Of a stretch of 64,000 nucleotides of DNA, positions 7,948-17,071 are shown piece after piece; position 1 is the first letter of the stretch; the number at the start of each line of letters is the position of its first letter. The notes beneath the pieces are model-generated. The model had not been told where the DNA came from and searched no databases. It was given only the letters and a program-made list of their open reading frames with translations. The position numbers and the translations under genes are program-made. The stretch comes from CAZOKH01 sp964580315 (GTDB lineage: Bacteria > Chloroflexota > Anaerolineae > Anaerolineales > Anaerolineaceae): contig CAZOKH010000005.1 in NCBI GenBank assembly GCA_964580315.1, forward strand, positions 1-64,000. The letters run 5' to 3'.

Positions 7948-9531
7948 GTGATCATCCTGCATCATGCCCGCATCCACACCCTGAATCCCGGTCAACCCGT
8001 CATTTCTGCCCTTGCCATTGCGCAAGGGCGCATTGTTTCTACTGGCAGTGATGATGAAATCTTGTCAGCCGCACCCGCCGGCGCACAAACCTTTCACATG
8101 GAAGGTAAAACCATTCTGCCCGGCCTGGCAGACGCCCACCTTCACTTCGCGTACTACGCCCTCAGCCTCTCGAAAATCAACCTTGACACGCCCAGCCGTA
8201 CCGAATGTTTGCGCCTGGTGAGCCAACACGCCCGCAACCTTGCCCCCGGCGAATGGCTGCTGGGGTCTGGGTGGGAATCGACCGCCTGGGAGGAAGGCCC
8301 TGGCAACGCCGACATCCTGGAGCAAGCCGCTCCCGGTGTGCCGGTTTTTCTAACCTCACGTTCGCTGCACAGCGGGTGGGCCAATCGCACCGCGCTGCGC
8401 CTGGCCGGCATCACAGCACAAACGCCCGACCCGCCCGGGGGCCGCATCGGGCGTGATTCTTCCGGTGAACCAGACGGTTTTCTATATGAAAAAGCCAAAC
8501 GTTTGATTGACGGTATGCTGCCGCAGCCGTCTCAAAAAACGCTGCAAAAAGCCATGCTCAAGGCGCAAACCAGCCTGTGGCAAATGGGCATCACCACCAT
8601 TCATGATTTTGATAAAAGCGACAGTTTCATTGCCCTGCAAGAAATGCAATTGCGCGGTGAACTGAATCTTCGCGTCATCAAATCCATCTTGTTCAGCGAA
8701 CTGGATCACGCGGTTGGCGTTGGGCTGCGCAGCGGCTTTGGCAGCCACCGGCTGCGCATGGGTTCGGTCAAGCTGTTTGCCGACGGCGCGCTGGGGCCGC
8801 GCACCGCCGCCATGCTGCAACCCTATGAAGACACCCACGGTGAAAGCGGTATGCTGCTGCTGGATGCAGATGCCATCTTCGACTATGGGCGCACAGCCGT
8901 TTCCAACGGACTGAGCATTGCCGTGCATGCCCTGGGTGACCGCGCCAACCATGAAACCCTGAACGCATTCGCACGCCTGCGCGCCTTTGAACAAGAGCAA
9001 GGGCTGCCTCCCTACCGACACCGCCTGGAACACGGCGAACTGCTTATTCCCGCTGACAGGGCGCGCATTGGCAAAATGGGCATCATCGCCTCAATGCAGC
9101 CCATGCAAATGCCTTCCGACCGCGCATTGATTAAACTTGCCACCGGAAAACGAGAAAAATTTGCGTTCCCTTTATGGGATATTTTGCAAAATGGGGCTAT
9201 ACTGGCTTTAGGATCAGATGCGCCGGTTGAATCACCCAATCCATTCTGGGGAATTCATGCCGCCGTGACGCGCAGCCGCCAGGGTAGTATCGACCCGGCG
9301 GATGTCTGGTTGGCTGAACAGCGCATCTCTCTGCAGGCTGCGTTGGAAGGTTACACTACCGGTCCGGCTTATGCGGGATTGATGGAGAACCAACTGGGTA
9401 AACTCGCACCTGGCTATCTTGCCGATTTGATTGTTTTAGATCAGGACATTTTTGATATTCCACCGCAAGATTTATACCGTCTTCAGCCCTCGGCAGTGAT
9501 GTTTGACGGCAAATGGGTTTGGCAAAGGTAA
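7948..9531 (+). CDS. Amidohydrolase family protein (YtcJ-like)
   Basis: 527-residue metal-dependent hydrolase. The N-terminal beta-sandwich (residues 1-50) leads into the TIM barrel with metal ligands HLH (GLADAHLHF near 55-63). Further barrel landmarks are FADGALGPRTAAML near 275-288, AVHALGDRAN near 322-331, HRLEHGELL near 356-364, and the catalytic-Asp strand GSDAPVE near 421-427. YtcJ/exoenzyme-like members act on varied amides and their substrate here is unknown. It starts with GTG three bases after the parB stop, so it is likely cotranscribed with parB. Confidence 0.88.
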   Translation: MIILHHARIHTLNPGQPVISALAIAQGRIVSTGSDDEILSAAPAGAQTFHMEGKTILPGLADAHLHFAYYALSLSKINLDTPSRTECLRLVSQHARNLAPGEWLLGSGWESTAWEEGPGNADILEQAAPGVPVFLTSRSLHSGWANRTALRLAGITAQTPDPPGGRIGRDSSGEPDGFLYEKAKRLIDGMLPQPSQKTLQKAMLKAQTSLWQMGITTIHDFDKSDSFIALQEMQLRGELNLRVIKSILFSELDHAVGVGLRSGFGSHRLRMGSVKLFADGALGPRTAAMLQPYEDTHGESGMLLLDADAIFDYGRTAVSNGLSIAVHALGDRANHETLNAFARLRAFEQEQGLPPYRHRLEHGELLIPADRARIGKMGIIASMQPMQMPSDRALIKLATGKREKFAFPLWDILQNGAILALGSDAPVESPNPFWGIHAAVTRSRQGSIDPADVWLAEQRISLQAALEGYTTGPAYAGLMENQLGKLAPGYLADLIVLDQDIFDIPPQDLYRLQPSAVMFDGKWVWQR

Positions 9532-9549
9532 ACACGTGGGAGAGAACAA

Positions 9550-10572
9550 ATGAGCGAAAAAAACCTGACGCCCGAAGTTCTGGTGCCTCGGTTGGGAGAT
9601 TACCTGGTGGAAAAAGGGTTAATTTCTCCCGGGGATTTGCTGAAAGCGCTTGACAGGCAAAAACAACCGCGCCCGCCCGATTCTCCCGCCCTGCTGCTGG
9701 GCAACATTCTAATCGAAATGGGGGTAATCGACCGCGCCTCGCTGGACCAGGCCATCACCGAACAGATCATTCAATTGCGCGCCGCCCTGCAAGACGCCAA
9801 CCAGAAACTGGAACGGCGCGTGCAAGAACGCACCGCTGAACTGCGCGAAGCCCTGCGCAAACTATCTGAACTGAGCAAACTGAAAACGAATTTTGTCGCC
9901 AACATTTCACACGAATTGCGTACCCCGCTCACTCACATCAAAGGGTACCTCGAACTGCTGCTTTCCGGCGAGCTGGGCTCATTGGAAGATGACCAACTCC
10001 AGTCTTTGAAAGTGATTCACCATGCCACAGGGCGCCTGGAACGTTTGATTGAAGATCTGATTTTGTTCTCCATGTCTGAGAGCGGCGATTTCGCGCTCAA
10101 CATTCAACCATTTTGCCTCAGCTCAGTTTGCCGCGCCGCCATTGACAACAGCCAGTCAAAAGCAGACGCAAAGAGCATAGCGTTGATTTTGGACAGTCTG
10201 CCCGACCTGCCTTATGTGCAGGGTGATGAAGAAAAAATCTCCTGGGTCATTCTTCAGTTGCTTGACAATGCCATCAAGTTCACCCCCAACGGTGGGAATG
10301 TGTCCATTCACCTGGAGATGGAAGATGACAATGTGCAACTGGCAGTGACCGATACCGGCATTGGCATTCCCTCTGACCGCCTGGATGAAATCTTTGAACC
10401 ATTCCATCAACTGGATGGTTCCTCAACTCGAAAATACGGTGGAACGGGACTTGGATTATCACTTGCGAGTAAAATTATGGAAGCACACGGCAGAAAGATA
10501 TTCGTCGCGTCACATCCAGACCAGGGTAGCGAATTCCGTTTCAGTTTGCTAACCAGCGATACGGCTCAATAA
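9550..10572 (+). CDS. Soluble histidine kinase with N-terminal MshEN (c-di-GMP-type) domain
   Basis: 340 residues, no membrane segment. Residues 14-37 match the 24-residue MshEN pattern RLGxxLVxxGLI(x4)Lxxx Lxx Q at every defined position; residues 49-72 repeat it with R replaced by L and the last L by I. In MshE and related ATPases these paired motifs bind cyclic di-GMP. A coiled coil (73-112) links to HisKA with NISHELRTPLTHIKGY (phospho-His near 122) and a HATPase with DNAIKF, DTGIGI and GGTGLGLSL boxes. It is the first of two adjacent kinases with one response regulator behind them. Ligand binding is inferred. Confidence 0.9.
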   Translation: MSEKNLTPEVLVPRLGDYLVEKGLISPGDLLKALDRQKQPRPPDSPALLLGNILIEMGVIDRASLDQAITEQIIQLRAALQDANQKLERRVQERTAELREALRKLSELSKLKTNFVANISHELRTPLTHIKGYLELLLSGELGSLEDDQLQSLKVIHHATGRLERLIEDLILFSMSESGDFALNIQPFCLSSVCRAAIDNSQSKADAKSIALILDSLPDLPYVQGDEEKISWVILQLLDNAIKFTPNGGNVSIHLEMEDDNVQLAVTDTGIGIPSDRLDEIFEPFHQLDGSSTRKYGGTGLGLSLASKIMEAHGRKIFVASHPDQGSEFRFSLLTSDTAQ

Positions 10573-10593
10573 TTCACCACTGCAAAGAAGATT

Positions 10594-11796
10594 ATGGTAC
10601 TGACATCTGAGAATTCTCAATTAATCACACAAGAACACCTCTATGCCATCAGCGAAGTCGCCATATCTGCCAAAGAGTGGCGTTCAGCTTTGGATGAGAT
10701 ATCGCACCTGGTGCACTCTTTCCTGATCTTTGATAACCTGGTGGTCTATCTGTACGACTCCATTACCAATAACATGGAGGTGATTTACGCGCGCGCCATG
10801 GGGCGCGGCAAGGCTGCCGATGGTGAAATTGCCTGGGGCGAAGCCATTGCATCAGAGGTGGCTGAAAAATGCCAGACCATCATCCAGGAACCTGACGAAG
10901 TCACAAACTCAAACCGCCTGGAACGACCCTATTTGCTGGCAATTCCCCTGAAAAGCCGGGAAAAATTGCTGGGCGCCCTGGTTTTTGTTCGCTTCGGCGG
11001 CCCGCAATTCACGCCGCCACGCATTCGCCTGGCGCACTACATTGCCAACCAGGTATCGGTTTTGATCAACCAGGAAAACCTTCAGAATTTATATGAACAG
11101 CAAGACTATCAACGCCGGCTGCAAGATGACTTCTTCTCCACCATCACCCATGAACTGCGCAGCCCCCTGGGATTTATCAAAGGTTACACCACCACCCTGC
11201 TGCGTTCAGATGCATCCTGGGATGAAACCACACAGCATGAATTTTTGGAGATTATTGACAAGGAAACCGATCATTTGCAAGAATTGATTGACGACCTGCT
11301 GGATTCGGCGCGCCTGCAGGCGGGGCAAATGGAAATGCACTTTCAACCCGTCAGGTTGGACGCCATGCTGAACGATCTAATCTTACGTGATAAGTTGAAA
11401 TATCCAGAACTGACCATTGTTGTTGATCTTCCAGATGATTTACGACCCATTCAGGCCGATCCTCGCCGGCTTTCGCAGGTTTTTGAAAACCTGGTCAGCA
11501 ACGCTGTAAAATACGCACCCCGATCACAAATCCAAATCACCGCCCGCCAGGACGAATCAGGTTCAACCCTGGTTATTAAAGATTTTGGGCCGGGCATCCC
11601 TAAAAAATATCTGCCCTTAATTTTTAACCGCTTCTTCCGCAATCCTGAACAATCGGGAGAAACGCACGGCACCGGGCTGGGTCTTTTTATTTGCAAGCAA
11701 ATAATTCAGGGACACATGGGGCAGATCAACATCGATTCGACTGTTGGACAGGGAACCGAATTCACCATTTTTCTCCCCTGGCAGCCTTCATCATAA
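10594..11796 (+). CDS. Soluble GAF-type sensor histidine kinase
   Basis: 400 residues. Residues 10-165 look like a GAF sensor domain (VVYLYDSITNNMEVIYA, then PLKSREKLLGALVFVRF). HisKA follows with TITHELRSPLGFIKGY (phospho-His near 187), then the HATPase with ENLVSNAVKYA, DFGPGIP and GTGLGLFICKQI. No membrane segment is visible, so the signal is cytoplasmic. It starts 21 bases after the MshEN kinase and ends 32 bases before the response-regulator ATG, so the three are probably one signalling unit; which kinase phosphorylates the regulator cannot be told. Confidence 0.92.
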   Translation: MVLTSENSQLITQEHLYAISEVAISAKEWRSALDEISHLVHSFLIFDNLVVYLYDSITNNMEVIYARAMGRGKAADGEIAWGEAIASEVAEKCQTIIQEPDEVTNSNRLERPYLLAIPLKSREKLLGALVFVRFGGPQFTPPRIRLAHYIANQVSVLINQENLQNLYEQQDYQRRLQDDFFSTITHELRSPLGFIKGYTTTLLRSDASWDETTQHEFLEIIDKETDHLQELIDDLLDSARLQAGQMEMHFQPVRLDAMLNDLILRDKLKYPELTIVVDLPDDLRPIQADPRRLSQVFENLVSNAVKYAPRSQIQITARQDESGSTLVIKDFGPGIPKKYLPLIFNRFFRNPEQSGETHGTGLGLFICKQIIQGHMGQINIDSTVGQGTEFTIFLPWQPSS

Positions 11797-11828
11797 TTGA
11801 AGTCCCGAGGCGCAAGGAGCATTATAAG

Positions 11829-12533
11829 ATGACATTAATTCTGGTTACGGATGACGAAAAGTTATATCAACACCTGTTGAAAGTGAACCTGGAAAAAGAA
11901 GGTTATGAAGTCATTACCGCAGGGAATGGCCTCGATGCGCTGGAAGTCATTTCCCGCCGGCATCCCGATCTCATTCTCCTGGATGTGATGATGCCCAAAC
12001 TGGACGGAATTTCAACCTGTGAACGTGTCCGGCAGTTTTCAAACACACCCATCATCATCCTGACCGCCAAAGGAGAAGAGCAAGACCGCGTGCGCGGTTT
12101 GAATGCCGGCGCCGATGATTATGTGGTTAAACCGTTCTCAGCCACCGAACTGGTTGCCCGGGTGCGCGCTGTGCTGCGCCGTGCGCAAACCACCGAGCAG
12201 GTTACCCAAAACCGTTTCTTTGTGCACGGTGGGCTGAAGATCGATTTTGCCCGCGCCGAGGTGTTTCGAGACAACAAACCCATCTCGCTTTCCGCCACCG
12301 AATACCGCCTGCTAATTCATTTTGCCCAGCACATGGGAGAAATTCTCTCCCCTGAGGATATCCTGGTTGCCATCTGGGGACCGCAGTATCGTGAAGATAA
12401 AGAAATTTTGTGGGTGAGCATTGCCCGTTTGCGTCAAAAATTGGAAGATGACCCCCACAATCCGCATCACATTGTAACCCGCGCTGGACTGGGTTACATC
12501 ATGCCGCCCGGTGAAGCAGACATGCCAGTTTAA
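11829..12533 (+). CDS. OmpR/PhoB-family response regulator
   Basis: 234 residues. The receiver domain has the acidic pair DDE near residue 8, the phospho-acceptor in LILLDVMMPKLDG (Asp near 52), the switch Thr in IILTAKGEE, and Lys in DDYVVKPF near 101. The C-terminal winged helix (SATEYRLLIHFAQH...ISIARLRQKLEDD-like region) binds DNA. AAGGAG before the ATG at 11829 fixes the start, although the frame is open further upstream inside the kinase gene. Likely partner of one or both upstream kinases; targets might include the genes that follow. Confidence 0.93.
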   Translation: MTLILVTDDEKLYQHLLKVNLEKEGYEVITAGNGLDALEVISRRHPDLILLDVMMPKLDGISTCERVRQFSNTPIIILTAKGEEQDRVRGLNAGADDYVVKPFSATELVARVRAVLRRAQTTEQVTQNRFFVHGGLKIDFARAEVFRDNKPISLSATEYRLLIHFAQHMGEILSPEDILVAIWGPQYREDKEILWVSIARLRQKLEDDPHNPHHIVTRAGLGYIMPPGEADMPV

Positions 12534-12573
12534 TCGTTGGCAAACAATTTATTTGTTGAAAAGGAAGGGTAAC

Positions 12574-12861
12574 ATGTATTCATCTTTCTCAGAAAAAGGT
12601 AAAATTTTCACAAACGTAGTCACCAAAAAACCGATCGATGTATATATCCAGACCAATTTGCATTTCATCCACGGTCGGGTACACATTCGCCCTGACGACC
12701 GGCTGAAAGATGAAATCAACCAGAACGAGGCTTTTTTGGCTGTAACAGAAGCTGTCGTTCAAGATCAACAGGGAAACACACTGTATAAAGCCGATTTTTT
12801 GGCGGTCAACCGGTCGCAAATCGTCTGGCTTGTTCCAACCGAAGAATTGAAAGAGAATTAA
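12574..12861 (+). CDS. Small conserved-looking protein of unknown function
   Basis: 95 residues, soluble, no recognisable catalytic motif. The composition (alternating hydrophobic strands such as PIDVYIQT, FIHGRVHI, KADFLAVNRSQIVWLVP) suggests a small all-beta fold; the last strand pattern resembles a short barrel that could bind nucleotide or RNA, but this is a guess. A clear ribosome site (AAGGAAGGG) precedes the ATG at 12574. It ends 8 bases before cpaF and follows the response regulator by 40 bases, so it is probably part of the same operon. The tight linkage to cpaF makes a regulatory or accessory role plausible. Confidence 0.8.
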   Translation: MYSSFSEKGKIFTNVVTKKPIDVYIQTNLHFIHGRVHIRPDDRLKDEINQNEAFLAVTEAVVQDQQGNTLYKADFLAVNRSQIVWLVPTEELKEN

Positions 12862-12869
12862 GTAATTGA

Positions 12870-14183
12870 ATGCCCACCATTAATAGCCCATCACTTCAAC
12901 AGCCAGAACTGGCAAAACTCAAGAACTATTTAATTTCCATCGTCAACCGCGAGATGGAAAATAACCCGCTGCCTCCTGAAAACCGTCAAAAAGCGGTGAC
13001 GCAAATCATCCAGCAGGGTTATCAGAGCCTGAAAATTCAGCTTCCCAATGCAGTCCGCGACCAGATCTTTCGCGAAATTTTCGATGAATTACTGGGGTTC
13101 GGCATCATCCAACCCCTGCTGGAAGACCCTTCCATCAGTGAAATCATGGTCAACGGTGTTGATAAAGTTTACATTGAGCGCAAGGGCAAACTGGTTAAAA
13201 CCAACCTGGTTTTTGAAGACGAAGACCAGATTGTGCGCCTGATTGACCGCATCATTCTGCCGCTGGGACGCCGCGTTGACGGCGACACCCCCACGGTGGA
13301 TGCCCGCCTGCCGGACGGCTCGCGTGTGAATGCCGTGGTGCGCCCGGTGGCTATTGACGGTCCCAACATCACCATTCGAAAATTCCAAAAAGACAAACTG
13401 GGTGTAGATAAACTGGTCGAATTCGGTTCCATGTCGCAGATCATGGCAAATTTTATTAGAGCCTGTGTGATTTCAAAGCTCAACATCATCATCTCCGGCG
13501 GCACCGGGTCGGGCAAAACCACCCTGCTGAATGTGCTTTCCAGCTTCATCCCGGAAGATGAACGCATTGTGACGATTGAAGATGCCGCCGAGCTGCGCTT
13601 GCAGCAAGACCACGTGGTGCGGTTGGAAACCAAACCGGCAGACCTGGATGAGAAACACTCTGTCTCCATCCGCGACCTGGTTCGCAACGCACTGCGCATG
13701 CGCCCCGACCGCATTGTGGTGGGTGAAGTGCGCGGCGGCGAGGCGCTCGACATGCTGCAAGCCATGAACACCGGGCATGACGGTTCGCTCACCACCCTGC
13801 ACGCCAACACCCCGCGCGACGCCATCTCACGTCTCGAAACCATGACCCTTATGGCAGGCATGGATTTGCCGATCAAAGTCATTCGTGAACAAATTGCCTC
13901 GGCCATCGATGTTATCGTGCAGCAATCGCGCATGAGAGACGGCAGCCGCAAAGTTACCTCCATTTGCGAAGTGGCCGGCATGGAAGGCGACACCGTGGTG
14001 ATGACCGAAATCTACCGCTTTGAACAGACCAGCCAGGATGATGAAGGTAAAATTACCGGTGAACACCGTCCGACAGGTATTCGACCGCTTTTTACTCCAC
14101 GACTGGAAGCCAGCGGATTTAAACTGGGGCCTGAAGTGTTTGGCGCCAATCTTTCTGAAATGTTAAGTAAAACCCGCAGGTAA
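12870..14183 (+). CDS. cpaF: CpaF/TadA-type secretion ATPase
   Basis: 437 residues. Hexameric ATPase of the type II/IV secretion superfamily, which drives Flp/Tad pilus assembly in systems where TadB/C are present. The N-terminal domain (LLEDPSISEIMVNG near 82-95) is followed by Walker A GGTGSGKTT near 210-218, the Asp box IVTIEDAAEL, Walker B (RPDRIVVGEVRGGE) and the His box (GHDGSLTTLHANTP). All motifs are intact. No TadB, TadC, pilin or prepilin peptidase gene is in the window, so it looks orphaned. It is followed by an XRE regulator and a TPR protein. Confidence 0.92.
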   Translation: MPTINSPSLQQPELAKLKNYLISIVNREMENNPLPPENRQKAVTQIIQQGYQSLKIQLPNAVRDQIFREIFDELLGFGIIQPLLEDPSISEIMVNGVDKVYIERKGKLVKTNLVFEDEDQIVRLIDRIILPLGRRVDGDTPTVDARLPDGSRVNAVVRPVAIDGPNITIRKFQKDKLGVDKLVEFGSMSQIMANFIRACVISKLNIIISGGTGSGKTTLLNVLSSFIPEDERIVTIEDAAELRLQQDHVVRLETKPADLDEKHSVSIRDLVRNALRMRPDRIVVGEVRGGEALDMLQAMNTGHDGSLTTLHANTPRDAISRLETMTLMAGMDLPIKVIREQIASAIDVIVQQSRMRDGSRKVTSICEVAGMEGDTVVMTEIYRFEQTSQDDEGKITGEHRPTGIRPLFTPRLEASGFKLGPEVFGANLSEMLSKTRR

Positions 14184-14206
14184 CCGTCACTAACCGGGAG
14201 CGCACC

Positions 14207-14884
14207 ATGGAATCTCTTCAACCTTTATTCCAGATTCGTACCAAGAAACTGGCTGCATTGATTTTGGACGCCCGTCTAAAATCAGGAAAAAGCGCTGAAG
14301 CATGCGCTGAACACGCCGGTCTTTCACTGGATGATTATCAACTGATCGAAAAAGGCCGCCTGGCGCCCACGCTTCCACAAATTGAACAGGTTGCGTATTT
14401 TCTGCGTGTTCCCCTGGAACATTTTTGGGATGATCAGACACTTTCAAGCGCACCCCTTGAAACTGCTCTTGACCCCGCCGAACACAATCAACAGCGTCAA
14501 AAAGAAATTGGCCAGCGCCTGGTTGAGAGTCGTACCGCGGCAGATATGACCGCCGAACAGCTTGCCGAACAAATGGGAATCGATTTGCAAACCTGGCTGG
14601 AATATGAATCAGGCAATCTTCCCATTCCCCTTCCGGTGTTGGATGCCGTCCTGTCCATCCTGAAGAAACCGGTGGAAGACTTCTTCCCACAGGGCGGAGA
14701 GCTGGGATTGTGGCTGAAACAATTGGAATTCACCAAACAGTATTTTGACCTGCCGGAAGACCTGCAAAATTTCATCCTGAAACCAGTAAACCGTCCCTAT
14801 CTTGAACTGGCCGTTCGCTTGAGCACGCTATCGGTGGATAAATTGCGCGCCGTGGCGGAAGGATTACTGGAAATTACCTACTAA
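14207..14884 (+). CDS. XRE-family protein with two helix-turn-helix domains
   Basis: 225 residues, soluble. Two Cro/C1-type HTH domains lie in tandem: residues 12-70 (AEHAGLSLDDYQLIEKGRLA) and 103-160 (LAEQMGIDLQTWLEYESGN). The C-terminal 65 residues are helical without a known motif. RodZ-like cytoskeletal adaptors have one such domain plus a membrane segment; this protein has none, so a DNA-binding or protein-docking regulator is more likely. It lies 23 bases after cpaF and 20 bases before the TPR gene, in the same direction. Confidence 0.85.
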   Translation: MESLQPLFQIRTKKLAALILDARLKSGKSAEACAEHAGLSLDDYQLIEKGRLAPTLPQIEQVAYFLRVPLEHFWDDQTLSSAPLETALDPAEHNQQRQKEIGQRLVESRTAADMTAEQLAEQMGIDLQTWLEYESGNLPIPLPVLDAVLSILKKPVEDFFPQGGELGLWLKQLEFTKQYFDLPEDLQNFILKPVNRPYLELAVRLSTLSVDKLRAVAEGLLEITY

Positions 14885-14904
14885 AAACATAAACCGGGTT
14901 CACC

Positions 14905-15441
14905 ATGGAAACCAATATTCAAACCATAATTGAACAGGCAAACCAGGCCTACCAGCAAGGCAACCTGCAGCTTGCCGTTGAATTGTTTTCGCAGGCTGCC
15001 GACCTCTACCGGGGGCAGGGCGATGAACTTTCAGCAGCCGAAATGCGCAACAATTTAAGCGTTGCGCTCTTGCGCGACGGTCATTACCAGGCTGCCCTTG
15101 AAGCCGCTGCCCAGACCGACCTGGTGTTTGCCCAGAGCGGCGACCGACGCCGGCAGGCTATCGCCATCAGCAACCAGGCTGCCGCCCTTGACAGCCTGGG
15201 AGACCTTGGACAGGCTTTGGAGCTATATCAAATTAGCGCCGGTTTGTTCAAAGAACTGGGCGAAGAGGAAATGCTGGCAATGGTGCTTCAAAACATTTCC
15301 AGCCTGCAACTGCGCACCGGCAAACAATTGCAGGCGGTTGCCACCATGAGCTCAGCCCTTGAGTACAAGCCCAAATTGTCATTCCGGGAAAGAATCATCC
15401 AAAAACTGCTGCGCAACACCACAAAGAAGATGAACGGATAG
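14905..15441 (+). CDS. Tetratricopeptide-repeat protein
   Basis: 178 residues made almost entirely of helical repeats. About four TPR-like units are visible (for example ANQAYQQGNLQLAVELFSQA near 11-30, MRNNLSVALLRDGHYQAAL near 50-68, and SNQAAALDSLGDLGQALELY near 88-107). No signal peptide, so it acts in the cytoplasm as a protein-binding scaffold. A strongly basic tail (RERIIQKLLRNTTKKMNG) follows. It closes the run that begins with the MshEN kinase. Confidence 0.85.
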   Translation: METNIQTIIEQANQAYQQGNLQLAVELFSQAADLYRGQGDELSAAEMRNNLSVALLRDGHYQAALEAAAQTDLVFAQSGDRRRQAIAISNQAAALDSLGDLGQALELYQISAGLFKELGEEEMLAMVLQNISSLQLRTGKQLQAVATMSSALEYKPKLSFRERIIQKLLRNTTKKMNG

Positions 15442-15480
15442 CCATCCTTAGACACCAACCCCCGGGATTGCAAAATCAGC

Positions 15481-16350
15481 ATGGCACCTACATCCTTTTC
15501 CCTCATACCGGCCAACCAGAATCACCTGTCTGAAGTTAATGCATTAATTCAATCGGCTCATTTTTTCCACCGCCATCTCGACTGGCGCCCGGTGGAAGGC
15601 TGGCTGGGATGCCAGCCGTTCTGGCTGCTGGAAGCGCATGGAGAACTGCAAGCGGCGCTGGCCTGTCCGCCTGCGCCCGCCAAAATGTATTGGATTCGGG
15701 TGTTTGCCTCACGGGCGCTGTTGAATCCGCGCCTTCACTGGGAATTTCTGCTGCAAAAAGCCCTGGCCAGCATCCCTTTTGACCAGGAGACCTTGCTGAT
15801 TGCGCTGCCCCTGGAAAACTGGTTAATTCACTTGCTTAAAACCAGCCAGTTTGAGCAGCATGCAGAGATTGTTGTGCTGCAATGGAACTACACCAATGCA
15901 GCAACGCCCGTCATACCATCCATTCAAATTCGGCCCATGACCATTGAAGATGTACCGACCATCGTCCAAATTGACCATGTTGCTTTTGAAGCCATCTGGC
16001 AATTCTCACAGGAAGATGTTGAACGCGCTTTTCGCACGGCATTCTATGCCAGCGTGGCGGTTTTTGAGGGCGAGATTGTGGGTTACCAGATCAGCACCGC
16101 CATTCACGACCAGGCGCACCTGGCGCGGTTGGCAGTCGTTCCCTCCATGCAAAACAGGGGAATCGGTCGTCTTTTGTTGGATAACCTGTTCCAGCGAGTC
16201 CAGCGCACCACCATATCCAGCCTGACGGTCAACACGCAGTCATACAATCTTGCTTCGCTGGCTTTGTACAAATCCATGGGTTTCAAACCCACCGGCGAAC
16301 GGTTTCCGCTGTATTTATATAATCCAAACGGGGTGTTTCAGGGCAGTTGA
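15481..16350 (+). CDS. GNAT N-acetyltransferase, two-domain
   Basis: 289 residues. The C-terminal half (about 145-285) is a clear GNAT domain: IRPMTIEDVPTIVQIDH at its start and the acetyl-CoA loop LAVVPSMQNRGIGRLLLDNL near 219-238, followed by VNTQSYNLASLALYKSMGF. The N-terminal half (FSLIPANQNHLSEVNALI...) looks like a degenerate second GNAT fold without an acetyl-CoA loop, as in tandem GNAT proteins. Substrate unknown. Its 3' end overlaps the convergent DUF554 gene by 13 bases. Confidence 0.85.
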   Translation: MAPTSFSLIPANQNHLSEVNALIQSAHFFHRHLDWRPVEGWLGCQPFWLLEAHGELQAALACPPAPAKMYWIRVFASRALLNPRLHWEFLLQKALASIPFDQETLLIALPLENWLIHLLKTSQFEQHAEIVVLQWNYTNAATPVIPSIQIRPMTIEDVPTIVQIDHVAFEAIWQFSQEDVERAFRTAFYASVAVFEGEIVGYQISTAIHDQAHLARLAVVPSMQNRGIGRLLLDNLFQRVQRTTISSLTVNTQSYNLASLALYKSMGFKPTGERFPLYLYNPNGVFQGS

Positions 16351-17054
16351 AATCCTGACAAGGCCACCACCCACACCAAAAGCGGGGCAATCACCAACGC
16401 CGGCAAAAAGTTGCCCACCCGGATAGGTTTAATCTCCAGCAGGCTGCTTAAAGCAATTCCCAGCAGCAGCACGCCGCCGGTGGCACTCATTTCTGTCATC
16501 ATGTCGGCTGTCATAAAGGTCTGCACCTGGGCGGCCAGCAGGCTGATTCCCCCCTGGTAAACAAACAGGGGCAAAATGGAAAAAACCACCCCCACCCCCA
16601 GGCTGGAAGCAAAAGCCAACGCGGCAAAGCCGTCCAGGATAGCCTTGATCGCCAGGGTTTGATAGTCTCCGGTCAGGCCGTCTTGAATGGAACCCAGAAT
16701 CGCCATGGGACCAATGCAAAAAACCAGAGACGCGGTCAAAAAACCACGAATAAAACGCGCCTGGCTGGCGCCGTCGCCGTTTTTCATAAAACGGGATTCA
16801 AGCCATTTACCCAGGCTCTCCAGCCCCTCTTCGATTTTCAGCCATTCACCCAGCAGCACGCCAAATAGCAGGCTCATCACAACAATTAGTGAGTTTTGAG
16901 TCTGTGTAAACATTTTCACGCCATAGGCCAGCGTAAACAATCCCAAACCCGCCACAACCGTATGCCGCAATTTTTCAGGCAAACGCGAACCAAATAACAT
17001 CCCCAGGAATCCACCAATCACCACTGTTAATACATTAAAAATTGTGCCTGTCAT
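16338..17054 (-). CDS. DUF554 family membrane protein (YqgA/YdfK-like)
   Basis: 238 residues with about seven hydrophobic segments. The family pattern is visible: GTIFNVLTVVIGGFLGMLFG at the start, VMSLLFGVLLGEWLKIEEGLE near 58-78, a central FCIGPMAILGSIQDGLTGD near 113-131, and the C-terminal GVLLLGIALSSLLEIKPIRVGNFLPA region. Such proteins are proposed transporters, but no substrate has been firmly established. It precedes no obvious partner; the cobalamin adenosyltransferase gene upstream on the same strand ends 17 bases before its start. Confidence 0.88.
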   Translation of the reverse strand: MTGTIFNVLTVVIGGFLGMLFGSRLPEKLRHTVVAGLGLFTLAYGVKMFTQTQNSLIVVMSLLFGVLLGEWLKIEEGLESLGKWLESRFMKNGDGASQARFIRGFLTASLVFCIGPMAILGSIQDGLTGDYQTLAIKAILDGFAALAFASSLGVGVVFSILPLFVYQGGISLLAAQVQTFMTADMMTEMSATGGVLLLGIALSSLLEIKPIRVGNFLPALVIAPLLVWVVALSGFQLP

Positions 17055-17071
17055 AGATCAAAGTTTACTTT

